Positions 11,823 to 23,392 are shown, numbered from the stretch's first letter. The stretch is DNA of 64,000 nt from Ashinkailepas kermadecensis (GCA_034440615.1 JAOTOM010003650.1:62001-126000), one strand, 5' to 3'. A program made the numbers and translations. The notes: generated by a model from the letters alone, not told the origin.

Positions 11823-12384
11823 TGCGATCGGTTAGCGCCATTTTTGCATGCATTTTTACAACATGCCATCGTACGAGCATCAGTTGAAAATGTTGCATGA
11901 GCAGTGTTTCAAATGCAGGAACAGATTACTATGCATTTCAAGCGCACCTTATCAAGCAAATATGGAATGTCTGCTTCTACTCTATCGTTCTCTGATATGC
12001 TCCTAAGAGCCTCCTGGTTGAAGAAAACGAATCACCTTTCGCAATGCGTCGGCAGCTGTTGGGCATACGTCATGCACTCAAAAGTTGACACGATTCCTGG
12101 AACACGCGACCAATCCGACGGGCTTGCCCGCCGTACTTTGCATCCGCGAGGACTATCGACAGCAATGCATTCCTTTCTGCGTCCGAACACGAGATTTTTC
12201 GGTGACAGAGAGATCCTAATACAAGGAATGCTTCTGCCGGATCGCTTAAGAAGCCCCGTGGGTGCTGACCCCCTCCGACTGCTGATTTAGCGTTGTAGGG
12301 AATTCCCATGCAGGATGTCCTGAATGTGAAGCCCCGAATACGTGCCTTGTAGCTCATATAATCGTACGGTAACTGCTCACGTAC
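11823..12384. other. LINE connection region, not resolvable
   Basis: It lies between the RT and RNase H parts of the decayed LINE. I could not align it to a domain, and one block (12070-12310) shows open frames on both strands. Confidence 0.4.
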
Positions 12385-13125
12385 GCACACGGATGGCTCC
12401 AAGACAGACCTGAGTGTTGACTCTGCTTTGTAAGTGATTTTTATACACGGTCATTCAATTCACCGTCATATACATCCGCACCCACGACAGGAGTGATGGC
12501 TATTTCCAAAGTTCTATGATTTATTAAGGTTGGAAGCAAGGATGTACATCTTGGTATATTCCATCAATCAGCACTCCTTTGGTACTGCAAGCTTTTCCAC
12601 CCCATCGAGCCACTTTGCTGCTATTAGTTTCTTTGCCTGTCGCTCGAAAGTCGGTCGTACTTTGCTGCGCACCAAGTCACATGAACATTATGGGTAACGA
12701 GCCAGCTGATTCAGCGGCGACACGTCATCGCTAACGCCGCTTAGTCATATTGTCGCTTCCCACAATCGAGTTCTTCCCAAGAGTTCTACCCTATTTCGAA
12801 ATATATGGCAAGCTTCCTGCAACGCGGTAGCCAGCAACAAATTGAAAGCCTTGAAGCTGTACCATGGTAGATGGTTTTCGGCTTTTGGGTGGGAAAAGCG
12901 TGAAGAAGTAGCTAGATATTGCTTACGCCTAGGCCACACATTCTTGCCGAATCTTTAATTTCTGGGGATCATCGTTACCTACTCTGTTGCTTCGTCGTGG
13001 TGGTCGTCTGTCAGCGGCCCACATACCGGGCACGTGCCAGGGCTTTCAATCAAAGCGCCACCACTTCTTTGGAGGCCCAAGACAGTCCCTGGTAATCATA
13101 TTGGATGACACACACCTATCCCCAG
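12385..13125 (+). pseudogene. decayed Jockey-like LINE, RNase H and C-terminus
   Basis: An RNase H start motif TDGSK is readable near 12390, then PSHMNIMGNEPADSAAT near 12680, corresponding to the PSHxGIxGNExAD block, then YCLRLGHTF near 12915, matching the CRLRIGHTY block of the C-terminal domain. A zinc-binding Cys pattern is only partly visible (about 13010-13060). Multiple frameshifts. Continues the element at 10735. Confidence 0.75.
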
Positions 13126-13203
13126 CTTTCCACGTGGATTGCATCTAGCGTGATTGATATGTGTGGGATGGATTCCATATGACCTCGCTGTCGGTGTGCC
13201 CTT

Positions 13204-13386
13204 GACCATCGCCCAGTGGTCTAGGGGTAAGATGCTCGTCTCGCAATCGAAAGATTGTGGGTTCGAATCTCACCTGTCGCTACTCTTCGCCCGCGACCAA
13301 TCGGCGTGAGAGATTGGCGACGCTATATGACTCAACGGTCGACGTGTCGTAAAAACCAATAACCAACCAATAACCGACCATCGCCC
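13204..13386 (+). mobile_element. tRNA-derived SINE (family S1), best-preserved copy
   Basis: Element 13215-13375, flanked by perfect 11-bp duplications GACCATCGCCC (13204-13214, 13376-13386). Head: A-box-like TGGTCTAGGGG and B box GGTTCGAATCTC. The body contains CGCGACCAATCGGCGTGAGA. The tail hairpin is CGACGC...GTGTCG with an inner TGAC...GTCG, ending in AACCAATAACCAACCAATAACC. The sharp ends and perfect duplication suggest recent activity. Confidence 0.95.
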
Positions 13387-13427
13387 GTGCGGAAGGTTGA
13401 TGCAGCCCCTAAAGTTGATTGTTAGCG

Positions 13428-13945
13428 ACCACGGCGAAATGGCGCGGGTTAGTGCGCCGCCACCTGGCATAGTCGCTGAGGAATCTTTTGCCGACTGCGT
13501 GGTACAGCACATTTCAAGACGTCATGTTCCTGACCTTCGATGAGAGGGAGCCTGTCGGGGAGCTTTTTACCGAAATCGCGAATTGTTCGCAATTCCTGTC
13601 AATTACCAATGATGGTGGAGTAGGATGATTAATAATTCAGTTAGCCTGTTTGCCAAGGTCATTGACCTTTCCAAAATCATTCGAGGTCCTTAACCCAAGT
13701 TGGCTTTCTCAGTCTTAACTCTTGCCCGTGCAGGAGGGGATGTTGAACACCCCCTTCACCTAGGTTTTTTATCCCGGAAAAACGGCGCTTAAACGCGCCG
13801 CCGCTCGGCATAGTTTATGGAGCATCCTTTACCGACCAAATAGTGTGAAAATGTCAATATTTATCAGGTAATTTGCCTATGACGTCATAAAAGGGAACAG
13901 GTCGGAGAGTATTTTCCCGCCCAAACCGCGAAATGTCGGCAACTG
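13428..13945. repeat. diverged direct duplication of about 345 bp
   Basis: 13428-13600 and 13770-13945 share blocks in the same order (GCGCCGCC, GGCATAG, GGA(A/G)CATCCTTTACCGAC-type, CGGGGAG/CGGAGAG, CGCGAA). Clearly related but well diverged. Confidence 0.55.
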
Positions 13946-14224
13946 ATCTCACTTATCCTTCCTAAATGCCCAATGCTGGGCGTGGCAGGGCATTGAAAAC
14001 TCAACTGACCTGCCTACGTACATCATTCAGTTTTTCAAGGTTATCCTAGGTCACTGACGGATTCTAGGTTACTCTGGGGTTAAATTGCACGCTAATAGTG
14101 AGCTTGGAGTGCTCTCTGCTGAACTAGATGTGCTCTAATAGTGCTGAAATGTGCTCTCTGCAAACTAGAAAATTGTGTTGTCAGGCAACATTTCAGACAA
14201 TAATAAAATAAGGTCAACAATCTG

Positions 14225-14595
14225 AACTCATCTTATCCCTGACCCATGAGTTGAAATGTAATAAACTGCATATGGTTCGTATCCAAAGGTACTGAGAAAC
14301 ACCATGGTAAACACATGAAGCGCATACCTGCTACTCTTTTCCTACAGCCAACGATGGAGATCAACTTATTTTTACGAACAAGTGACCTAAAGTGGCCTGG
14401 GAGGTCACCCATTGACCTAAAGTATACACGTCTGGTACCAATCGCGAGACGCCGTGACGTGCAACACGCCGGTTTTTCTTGAACGTCGCTAGCTGTCGCC
14501 GTTCGGAAATGCTAGGGGGTTCGTAGCAACCCCTGCACTGGTGAAGATGGCGAATGCCGTGCACGGGCGACGAGAGTTAAGCCACTTTGGAATAC
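14225..14595. repeat. dispersed repeat copy, left of the hAT-like element
   Basis: Similar in order to 20047-20395: an AAAGGTACT block, a shared CTGGT block, then AACCCCTGCACTGG and GCCGTGCACGGGCGA. The 5.3-kb transposon lies between the two copies. Function unknown. Confidence 0.65.
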
Positions 14596-17182
14596 ATTTG
14601 AATGTTGAAATTTAACTTGCCGTCGATTTTTATCCCTTATTGCTGAACACGTCTTTCAGGGCATTATTTCGGGAACCTTCAAGATGAGGTCATCACTTCG
14701 ACCCCATCCAGGGGTGTCGATTTTTGAGAAAAAAAAACATTGGGGGGGGCGAAGTGCCAACGCACTAGACCCCCTCCCCCCAAAAAAAACTCATCGGATT
14801 TAGCCCACTATATTTTCGGATCTCAGAAATTCTGATTTTTATTCGACGATGTGTATGTTTATGTTTATTCAGCATCCTCACCAACGGGGAAAATCGTCCA
14901 ATAACTGGTCAAGTCACATAATTAAAAGAACAGTGCTCAGTACACGTCATCATAACAACTCTGAGTAAAAGCATGCGACTGCAGTGGGCTCGGATCTATC
15001 GTCACCGTCACCGTCACCGTTAGCCTCCTCCTCACTCCACACACCAACAAACACTTAAATAAAAATACTTCAGCGATCAGATGCAGGCTAAAACACACCG
15101 GCATTGATGGAGCATCAGAGCACAGCAGACCTGAACAGTGATGACGATGGGTGAAAGTATTTCCTTGGTGCCTAACATTAGGAGGGGAATTTTCCCTTTA
15201 GTACGCCACTGCGGCTGCTCAACGTGTTTTTTCCGCAGATTGCACGATCGAGAGTAGAAAGGCCCTTCGGATAATTTTCTTTCGGGACCCATTCTGAATT
15301 TTCCGGTGCTCTGGTCGATTCGATGGAGTCTCCTTGTGGTTTTTGTGGTGAAGTCTATTTTTATAAGCCCCCTGCAGGCTATTTTGGACCCCGGTACGAT
15401 TCTTCGGGCTCTCGGTGCGTTTTTTTCCGGTGCCCCAACAGGTTTCTTTTCCGGCGTCCGACGGCTGCTTATTCTGTGGATCCGTGGCGCAATTTTTGCG
15501 TCCGCAAGGTGACATTCCGGGTACATATTGGTACTTGGGAAGCCAGCTGCAACTTGTGGGGCTCGGCACGACGTTCTGGCCACAGTGAGATTTTCAAGAG
15601 AAGTGGCGTGAAATTTGTTTGGTCTAAGTATTTTAACTTTGCCTGCTTCTATCATGAAACATTTGTCATTATCCAATACATCAGAAATCATCAGAAAAAA
15701 TTCTTGTCCACAAACCGGTGTATGCATTTCTATGAATTTATCATATTTATTAACACAAATGATGTAGATCTTATTTGCAAATTTATAACACAGAAAATGT
15801 TATCAGTTCCATTCCTGAAAATACAGTACTTTCAACATGTTATTGTTCTTTTACATTTCAACATGTTAAGTTGGGTTACATTTGTTATTGTAAAAAACAC
15901 ATCGCTTGCAATTTTTACAACTTCATGTTTTGGTTTTGTTTTTCTCCAAAGGGAGGTTAGGCTAGGTTAGGTTAGGTTATGTTGCATTTATTTTTATTAA
16001 AAAAATATCTTACCCTATGTCACCTAATTCAAAGCCTTTTTTGGTGTTATTTTGCTCACAACCTGACATGTAGGCATTTGTATGGGAAATGAGTGGTGCC
16101 ATCATCTGAGTCACATTTCTTTCATTAGTCACACATTCATTAGCATTGCATTGAAATGATACATTCCACGAATTCATAAAACACCTTAAAACACAAATTT
16201 ACCAAAATGAGCAGCAACACCATGTGCATCACCTTCCTAAACATTGCATTAAAAAATTCAAGAAATCAGAAATTACCTTAAGCTGTAAATTTACCAAAAG
16301 TTGTGCCAACCCCTGGACGGAAATGCAACACTAGGTGCCCTAATCCTGGGCAGAAAAAGCACTAAGAGCAGTGGAATGAAAATATTAATAAAAGTATACT
16401 AAAAGCAGCTCTTCTTGAAGACAAACGTGGTAGTTATGTGAGATTAACATGGAAACCCTGAGTACAAATCAGAAAAAGACATGGACTGGGCTTGTTTAAG
16501 CTTACCTGCAAACTTCTTCAACTACTGTTCCTTTGGGAATTAAATATCAGCAAGCTCACTATTCACTATTTAAAATCACATCAATCTGCAGATACATCAG
16601 AATGTGCGAAGTACAAAAACGAATCAGTGCGACGTCACATGAGATTGGCCTCCGGATTAAACACTGCGTGCAATTGCACCATAAATGTCTCACCTCCGTC
16701 ACATTTGTCGACCGTAACTTCACATTTAGACTTTAGGCGCTGGAATTTCTGTAACTGGAATTATTTCTTTGGATGTTACGATTTTGGATGTTCTGAGGAA
16801 CGCCCATCACGATTTGTGGCATTTAATGCGCGCTAGTGTCTATCAAGTCTCTCTACACACATTTGGTGATGGGTTTTGACCTTATATAACTTACAAGCAG
16901 GTGTTTGTCACTTCTGCAGCCGCCAAAGGCCCATAATTCTGAGCTGTGACTTCACGAGTGCGATTGCCAGGCTGCGCCGAATTTATCCACCGAATTTGGA
17001 ATATGCCAGATTTCTGCTCGGGTGCGTCGGTAAATAAGCCTCGGCAAAGCGACGATAAACTATGTACCGCGTTGCCAAGGATTAAGATTGCAGTTAGCGT
17101 GTTCAATATGTTTGATGGCACGCAGTAATGTTCCTACCTAATTTAAAAATGCAAAATAATGCGGCTGAAAAAGCAGGGTTCT

Positions 17183-17250
17183 TGGAGAGATTCGAACCCA
17201 CCAACTCTTGATCTCGAGTTTGAGTTCATACCTTTGCGCCACACGGCTGG
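17183..17250 (-). repeat. tRNA-derived fragment
   Basis: On the minus strand, GTGTGGCGCAAAGG resembles an A box and GTTCGAATCTC a B box, at normal tRNA spacing. The stems do not form a good cloverleaf, so a tRNA-like SINE head or tRNA pseudogene is more likely than a working tRNA. Confidence 0.5.
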
Positions 17251-17556
17251 GCGTAACTGCCCCGAAGTTTGGAATGCGGGATGGGCAGTGTGCAAGAAAA
17301 AATACTTTGACGCTATATACCGCGATAGTTTCGATTGCTAGAGCAAAAGTGGTAGATAGATTGGTGACAGAAAGCGAAGCGATCCTTTTTCGGTGCCAGA
17401 ATCATGCGAAATGGCGCAACATAATCCGATATATGGTTTTTCGGAAATCGCAGCAACTCCCTGTACAGCATAGGAATCGGGCTATATCGAACTGGTTACG
17501 TCACGATCAATCAGTCCGAAGCGTTCAATGTAATTCACAAACTAAGTTTTGTAAGT

Positions 17557-17689
17557 AGCATGGTGTTTTTTTTTTTTTTTCCTTTAACATTCTTCTCAGC
17601 ATAAAAATAGCATAGGCTATTGGGGGGGGGGACAAATCAACATTGGTGGGGCCATGGACCCCAAAAAAGGATACAAATCGACGCCCCTG
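17557..17689. repeat. internal extra copy of the hAT-like right end
   Basis: Shares CATGGTGTTTTT, CAGCATAAAA, CAAATCAACATTGG and GGATACAAATCGACGCCCCTG-type blocks with the terminal copy ending at 20039, in the same orientation. Confidence 0.75.
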
Positions 17690-18487
17690 TTTTGGAGAAA
17701 AAATTAGGAACAAAAATGAAGCAATATATATTCGGAAAATTTGATAAATTGAACAACCGAACCCAACCTAACCGAACCTAATGTCAGCTGCTTTTGAAGG
17801 AAAATTTCCGATTTTATTTTATTTGAGAAAATTTTCGAATTTTGTATTCCAAGTTAAACAACTAAACTAGCCTAACCTAGCCAAACCGGTATTATTGTGC
17901 TTTAAGGTGGTAACAAGACAAGTTTTGACACACATTTGCCTCCATATAGCAAACAAATGGGTTATGTTTGGTTAAGTTAGGTTAGTTTAGGCTTTTGAAA
18001 TTGGAAAACTTTTCACAAAATCTCCAAAAAAGTTTCCCCCACAAATTGCGAATTATTTGGTAACTTTGCAGTTTAAGGTGCTCTTTTTTAAACAATTTTT
18101 CTGCAGAATACCAGGTTTATGAAGGTGGCTAAGATGATTGGACCCACTTATTTTCTGTGCAAATGCTTACTTTTCAGGTTGTGAGCAAAATAATGCCAAA
18201 AAGGGCTTTGAGTTCGGTAACATGGCATAAACATGAATGGTATTTTTAAAAATGCAACACAACCTAACCTAACCTAGCCTAAGTTATCTTTTGAGAACAA
18301 AAAATTTATAAGGAAAATTTTTAATGTCAATTAATTTATTTTCTGAAAATTATGAACCTTAAAAAATAAACCTAACCGAGCCTAACCTAACCTAAGCTGC
18401 TGTTGAAGAAAAAATTATATTTTTTGTGAACATGTTTGTAAATTTTTTGGGGAAACTTTTGGGGATTATTGTGCTTTAAGGTGGGAA

Positions 18488-18565
18488 CAAGAAATGTTGT
18501 ATGGGCGCTGTATGACCAACGCAGTCAATGCGGCCATAAATCCAAATAACCGACCAACCAAGAAA
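18488..18565 (+). mobile_element. solo LINE 3'-tail insertion with a paralogous empty site
   Basis: The insert 18495-18558 contains TGGGCGC and CCAAATAACCGACCAACC ends, flanked by CAAGAAA (18488-18494, 18559-18565). The homologous block at 17900-17945 (GTGCTTTAAGGTGGTAACAAG then TTTTGACACACATTTG) lacks the insert and serves as an empty site. Confidence 0.85.
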
Positions 18566-19607
18566 AGTTTTTAAACACATTTGTCACCATAAAGCAAACA
18601 AATGGGTTAGGTTTGGTTAGGGTAGGTTGGTTCAGGTTTTTTCAGTTGGAAAATCTGTCAAATTGTTTTCTTCAAATTAAAATAAAATGAATTTTCACCG
18701 AAAATAAGTGGTCCCATCATCCTAGGTCCCCGTCATGAACATGGTATTCTGAATAAAAATTCAAACAAGAAAAAAAAACACCTTAAACTGCAAATTTACC
18801 TATAATTTTTTATTCAACAGCAACTTATGATAGGTTAAGTTTGGCTGTGTTAGGTTCTTTAAACTGTGAAAATTGAAAAATGTTTGAACTGTCTCATGCG
18901 CAGTGAAATTGAAACACGCGTGATGCTACCAATTTCTGCAATGTAAGAGAAAAATAACTATGACGTCACCAAAGCTTGAAGGCGAGCTTTGGTGTACTTA
19001 CTAATGTAATAGTGGGTGGCACAAATGCGCGCTGCCGGATATTGTGGTCTTGTGGCCTTGGGTATTGTATGACTTTATAGGGTTTGTTTAGCAAGTCATG
19101 TGTGGCCATAGCTTAATACCTATTATTTTTCAGGAATATCATTTATAATGAGGTGTCTATACGGCTTCTTGCTGACTTTTCTCTCATGTTTTCATAGGCT
19201 GGCAGATTGGCTCACACTTTGATTTTGTTGCTTCAGTTTGAGATTGGCTTGCCCAATAATTGGGCATGTAGGTAGGTACCTACCTTGGTAAATATCAAGC
19301 TGATGGTGTGATGGGTAGGTTGCTAAATATAATTATAGTTTGTATATCCACAATCTCAATGATAACTATGATTTGCATGCAAGTTTGACAATGGCTGGAT
19401 GTTCAGAATGGAATTAATCATGTTGAAACTCCATATTGATATGCATGTGGTTTTGCCATTGGTGGTGTGTACAAACATCAGTATGACCATGCAATTGTTG
19501 TTTAGTTGCTTAGCGGATTTTCTTTTTACATTTTCACACAATTTCTTTTTCACACACAATTTTACATTTTTCAGCAAAAGGTGGAGGGTCAGTCCACTAT
19601 CTAATCC

Positions 19608-20039
19608 AAATCTGTTTCTTTTCAGTACAAAACGTGCTGGTTAACATAAATGTTTCTACTTAGCATGGTGTTTTTCATTCTGTCCCTTTAGCTTTCTTAT
19701 CAGCATAAAATAGCATAGGTTATTAGGAGGGGGGCCCAAATCAACATTGGGGGGGGCTAAGATCAACATTGGTGGGACCATGGTCCCAACAAAAGGATAC
19801 AAATCGACGCCCCTGTCTGTTTCTTTTCGGTACAAAATGTGCAGGCTAACATCAACTATATTTTCTATGTACCATGGCCATGGTGTTTTTTTTGTTATTT
19901 TTTCCTTTAACTTTTTATCAGCATAAAAAGAGCATGGGTTATTGGGGGGGCCCAAATCAACATTGGGGGAGGGGGGAAAGATCAACATTGGGGGGGAGGG
20001 GGCACGGCCCCCACAAAAGGATACAAATCGACGCCCCTG
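19608..20039. repeat. tandem duplication of the hAT-like right end
   Basis: 19608-19815 and 19816-20039 are direct copies, each running from TCTGTTTCTTTT to GACGCCCCTG. Both contain CAAATCAACATTGGGGG and GGATACAAATCGACGCC. Confidence 0.85.
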
Positions 20040-20046
20040 ACCCCAT

Positions 20047-20395
20047 CTGACCCTTAACGTATGGGTAGAAATGCAGCAAATCGCACATAGTATCAAAAGG
20101 TACTCAGGAATACCATCATGCACATGTCAAGGGCCTATCGGTTATTCTTTTGACACAGAAGCTTCGAAATTCTCCATTCTTAGGAACCATCAAAATTGTT
20201 ACTAACTTGGAAGGTCAACCGGCACTCCAAGTACACAAATCTGGTGTCAACCCCCAGCTCTCATCACGTACAACATGCTGGTTCTGGATTTATGATTCTC
20301 CATTAAGAAACGCTGCAGGGTAAGGTGTCATAACAACCCCCGCACTGGGGAAAGTGGAACGACGCCGTGCACGGGCGAGGATTGAGCCCTCATTA
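20047..20395. repeat. dispersed repeat copy, right of the hAT-like element
   Basis: Partner of 14225-14595. Ends with AACCCCCGCACTGGGG and GCCGTGCACGGGCGA. Confidence 0.65.
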
Positions 20396-21084
20396 ATCAA
20401 TCAATCGGCCGAAGAGTATGCCCTGGGCCCATCTTGCCCCATACAAGAGGGGCCGCCCAGGTGTCAAGCGACATCACTGATCAACAGCTACCTGGTTCCA
20501 AGAATGGCCCGACCGCCCGAACTCTGCCCGGACAGCCGAGAGGCCGTTGGGAACGTCACGAGATCCACCCATCACGCCGGACAGGGCGCGCCTTATTCGG
20601 CGCCGAGCGACGGCGACACTAGCTGCGTGAGCGGCCCGCTGGACACCGCTGCACGCTCCCTCCACGTGAGTGGGCTCCTGCAGCGGCGTGCCACAGTCTC
20701 CGAGGATGTCGTCCGACCCGATGACGTCACCGCAGCGTCGGCGCCATCAACGCCGGCCGAGCACCGCCCTCTGACGCGGCGCGCGCGAGGTCAATCACAA
20801 TAACGACTGTTGTTTCTGGCCGAGCGCAACACCTGATGTGAATTGTGACGTAGCAGCTCGAGCTGGTCGACTTTGGGGCTTCGCCAGCGCGCCGGTCGTT
20901 CCGAGAAGCGCAGCGCGGCGAAAGGTCAGTCTCTTTGTGAGGGCAGGCGGGGTCGGGTCGGGGAGGGGCGGGGCGGACCGCGGTCGGCAAGCGCGGACTG
21001 CCGGCCATGAGTCGGCCACAGACCACCGAAGGGTGTATCGGCCGGGCGCTGGCTGTTTACACAGGGTGACAGGGCGCCGGCGCG
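20396..21084. other. GC-rich unassigned stretch
   Basis: CpG-rich, with one perfect CRE (TGACGTCA) near 20724. An open frame at 20354-20803 has no recognised motif. It could be promoter or 5'-exon sequence of an unknown gene. Confidence 0.3.
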
Positions 21085-22470
21085 TCGGGCAGCCACCGTA
21101 ACACGGCCGGCCAGCGGTCGGGCAGTCACCATGACACGGCCGGCCGGCGGTCTGGCAGCCACCATAGCACGGCCGGCCGGTGGTCGGGCAGCCACCATAA
21201 CACGGCCGGCCGGTGGTCGGGCAGCCACCATAACACGGCCGGCCGGCGGTCGGGCAGCCACCATAACACGGCCCCGGCCAGCGGTCGGGCAGCCACCATA
21301 ACACGCCAGCGGTCGGATAACACGTCCGGCCAGCGGTCGGGCAGCCACCATTACATGGCCGGTCAGCGGTCGGGCAGCCACCATAACACGGCCGGCCGGT
21401 GGTCGGGCAGCCACCATAACACGGCCGGCCGGTGGTCGGGCAGCCACCATAACACGGCCGGCCGGTGGTCGGGCAGCCACCATAACACGGCCGGCCGGCG
21501 GTCGGGCAGCCGCCATAACACGGCCGGCCGGTGGTCGGGCAGCCACCATAACACCGGCCGGCCGGTGGTCGGGCAGCCACCATAACACGGCCGGCCGGCG
21601 GTCGGGCAGCCACCATTACACGGCCGGCCGGCGGTCGGGCAGCCACCATAACACGGCCGGCCGGCCGGTGGTCGGGCAGCCACCATTACACGGCCGGCCG
21701 GTGGTCGGGCAGCCACCATAACACGGCCGGCCGGTGGTCGGGCAGCCACCATAACACGGCCGGCCGGTGGTCGGGCAGCCACCATAACACGGCCGGCCGG
21801 TGGTCGGGCAGCCACCATAACACGGCCGGCCGGCGGTCGGGCAGCCACCATAACACGGCCGGCCGGTGGTCGGGCAGCCACCATAACACGGCCGGCCGGT
21901 GGTCGGGCAGCCACCATAACACGGCCGGCCGGTGGTCGGGCAGCCACCATAACACGGCCGGCCAGCGGTCGGGCAGCCACCATAACACGGCCGGCCGGCG
22001 GTCGGGCAGCCACCATAACACGGCCGGCCGGTGGTCGGGCAGCCACCATAACACGGCCGGCCAGCGGTTGGGCAGCCACCATAACACGGCCGGCCAGCGG
22101 TCGGGCAGCCACAATAACACGTCCGGCCAGCGGTCGGGCAGCCACCATTACATGGCCGGCCGGCGGTCGGGCAGCCACCATAACACGGCCGGCCAGCGGT
22201 CGGGCAGTCACCATAACACGGCCGGCCAGCGGTCGGGCAGCCACCATAACACGGCCAGCCGGCGGTCGGGCAGCCACCATAACACGGCCAGCCGGCGGTC
22301 GGGCAGCCACCATAACACGGCCGGCCGGCGGTCGGGCAGCCACCATAACACGGCCGGCCAGCGGTCGGGCAGCCACAATAACACGTCCGGCCAGCGGTCG
22401 GGCAGCCACCATTACATGGCCGGCCAGCGGTCGGGCAGCCACCATAACACGGCCGGCCGACGGTGGGGCG
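21085..22470. repeat. 33-bp minisatellite, about 42 copies
   Basis: A very regular 33-bp unit (core GGTCGGGCAGCCACCATAAC, then ACGGCCGGCCGG). Variants such as ACGTCCGG and TTACATGGCC recur in the same order near 21310-21360, 22110-22160 and 22375-22425, showing higher-order duplication. The period divisible by three keeps five or six frames open for 100-400 codons. I treat none as genes. Confidence 0.97.
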
Positions 22471-23199
22471 GGCAGCCCATGGGCGACGACACGCCGACCG
22501 TGGCGCCCCTGGCGGCCGCATGCAGCCGCACGCGCGTGCAACCGCCCCGCTCAGGCCAATCTGCTTTCGCGGAATCAATTGACAGCGTTCGCCGAAATCC
22601 TTGGTCTTATTAAAGCTGACTGGCGGAGTGAATTCGACCACGGCGCGGCGGGCCGCGGCGCAGGCGAGCACGAGTGAGCCCAGCGGCGGCGCCGGCGGGC
22701 GCGACACACCGCCGCGATTCATCTGCGGCGACCGTGCCGAGAAACACCTGCCCCACCACTCCGCACAGCGCTGCTCGGTCGGCGTCGCCACAGACATCAA
22801 TCTTCGAGTTGGTTCGACGCGAGACACCAGCGAACGTTCAAGTCGGACTCGTCAGAATCGATGCGCAACGGGCTGGAGAGAAGCACCGCTCAAATCCGAT
22901 CTGACAACCGAGACGTCCGACCCGAGACCGCAGGGTTGCTCAGACCAGCAGTAATTTTCAATAGGCAAGACATGTGTCTCGCCTCATCTCACAGCACATG
23001 CCACCCGCTCTGGCGTCAATGCAGACGAGCTGGATGGCCCACAGCACGACTGGGGCAATAACATCTGATGTAACGTCTCATTATTCGACACCAGACATCC
23101 TTACCCACTCTGGCGCTTTCTCCCAGCAGCTCTGAGCGAGTTCAGGGCCGGTGCCGCCGCCGGCGCTTCAGCTCGCCTGGCCGCCGCACCTGTCCACGC
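22471..23199. other. GC-rich unassigned stretch
   Basis: No recognised exon. The open frames look compositional. Confidence 0.3.
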
Positions 23200-23392
23200 C
23201 ACGAGGCGGGGTAATTCAGCTGCAGTACCGCCCGGCCAGGCGTATTTCAGCAGGGCTGGTCATCGCGACTACAGCCTCTGCCATCCACACTACGCGGCGG
23301 GTTAACTCGGCCGCAGTACCGCCGCCCGGCGAGGCGTATTTCAGCCGGGCATCGGACAGTCAGTCATCGCGGCTGCAGCCTCTGCAAACGCC
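23200..23392. repeat. two-copy direct repeat of about 95 bp
   Basis: Two copies share GCAGTACCGCC, AGGCGTATTTCAGC and CAGCCTCTGC in order. Confidence 0.8.

Larger units (their letters stand above)
15950..18870. repeat. TTAGG-rich clustered repeats inside the transposon
   Basis: Clusters of GGTTAGGTTAGG or its complement lie near 15956, 17761, 17870, 17950, 18265, 18370 and 18610, on both strands. They are separated by a recurring AT-rich block (GTGCTTTAAGGTGG, AAACAAATGGGTTA). A true telomere tract would be uniform and one-directional. These look like internal repeats of the element. Confidence 0.7.
14709..20039. mobile_element. 5.3-kb hAT-like DNA transposon
   Basis: The left end CAGGGGTGTCGATTT (14709) and right end AAATCGACGCCCCTG (to 20039) are inverted repeats with one mismatch. 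The element is flanked by a perfect 8-bp direct duplication ACCCCATC (14701-14708, 20040-20047). An 8-bp duplication and CAGGG/CCCTG ends fit the hAT superfamily. I could not recognise a transposase: the longest internal frames (15077-15970) show no hAT motif. The inside is AT-rich and full of TTAGG-like runs. Two further right-end copies lie inside at 17557-17689 and 19608-19815. It is probably a large non-autonomous or badly decayed element. Confidence 0.8.

Noticed and set aside
13215..13290. Functional tRNA gene
   Set aside because: Promoter boxes are present, but the anticodon arm and acceptor stem fail and the same sequence recurs with target duplications, so it is a SINE.
15077..15970. 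Transposase of the 5.3-kb element
   Set aside because: Both strands have open frames of about 215 codons, but I saw no hAT catalytic or zinc-finger pattern. Only one could be real and neither is supported.
15950..18870. Interstitial telomere or chromosome end
   Set aside because: TTAGG runs are short, on both strands and inside a transposon, not a long uniform tract.
20354..20803. 149-codon plus-strand gene
   Set aside because: GC-rich composition alone explains it, and part overlaps a dispersed repeat.
21363..22827. Very long minus-strand frames (about 390-400 codons)
   Set aside because: Produced by a stop-free 33-bp unit whose length is divisible by three. Several frames are equally open, so frame length carries no evidence of coding.
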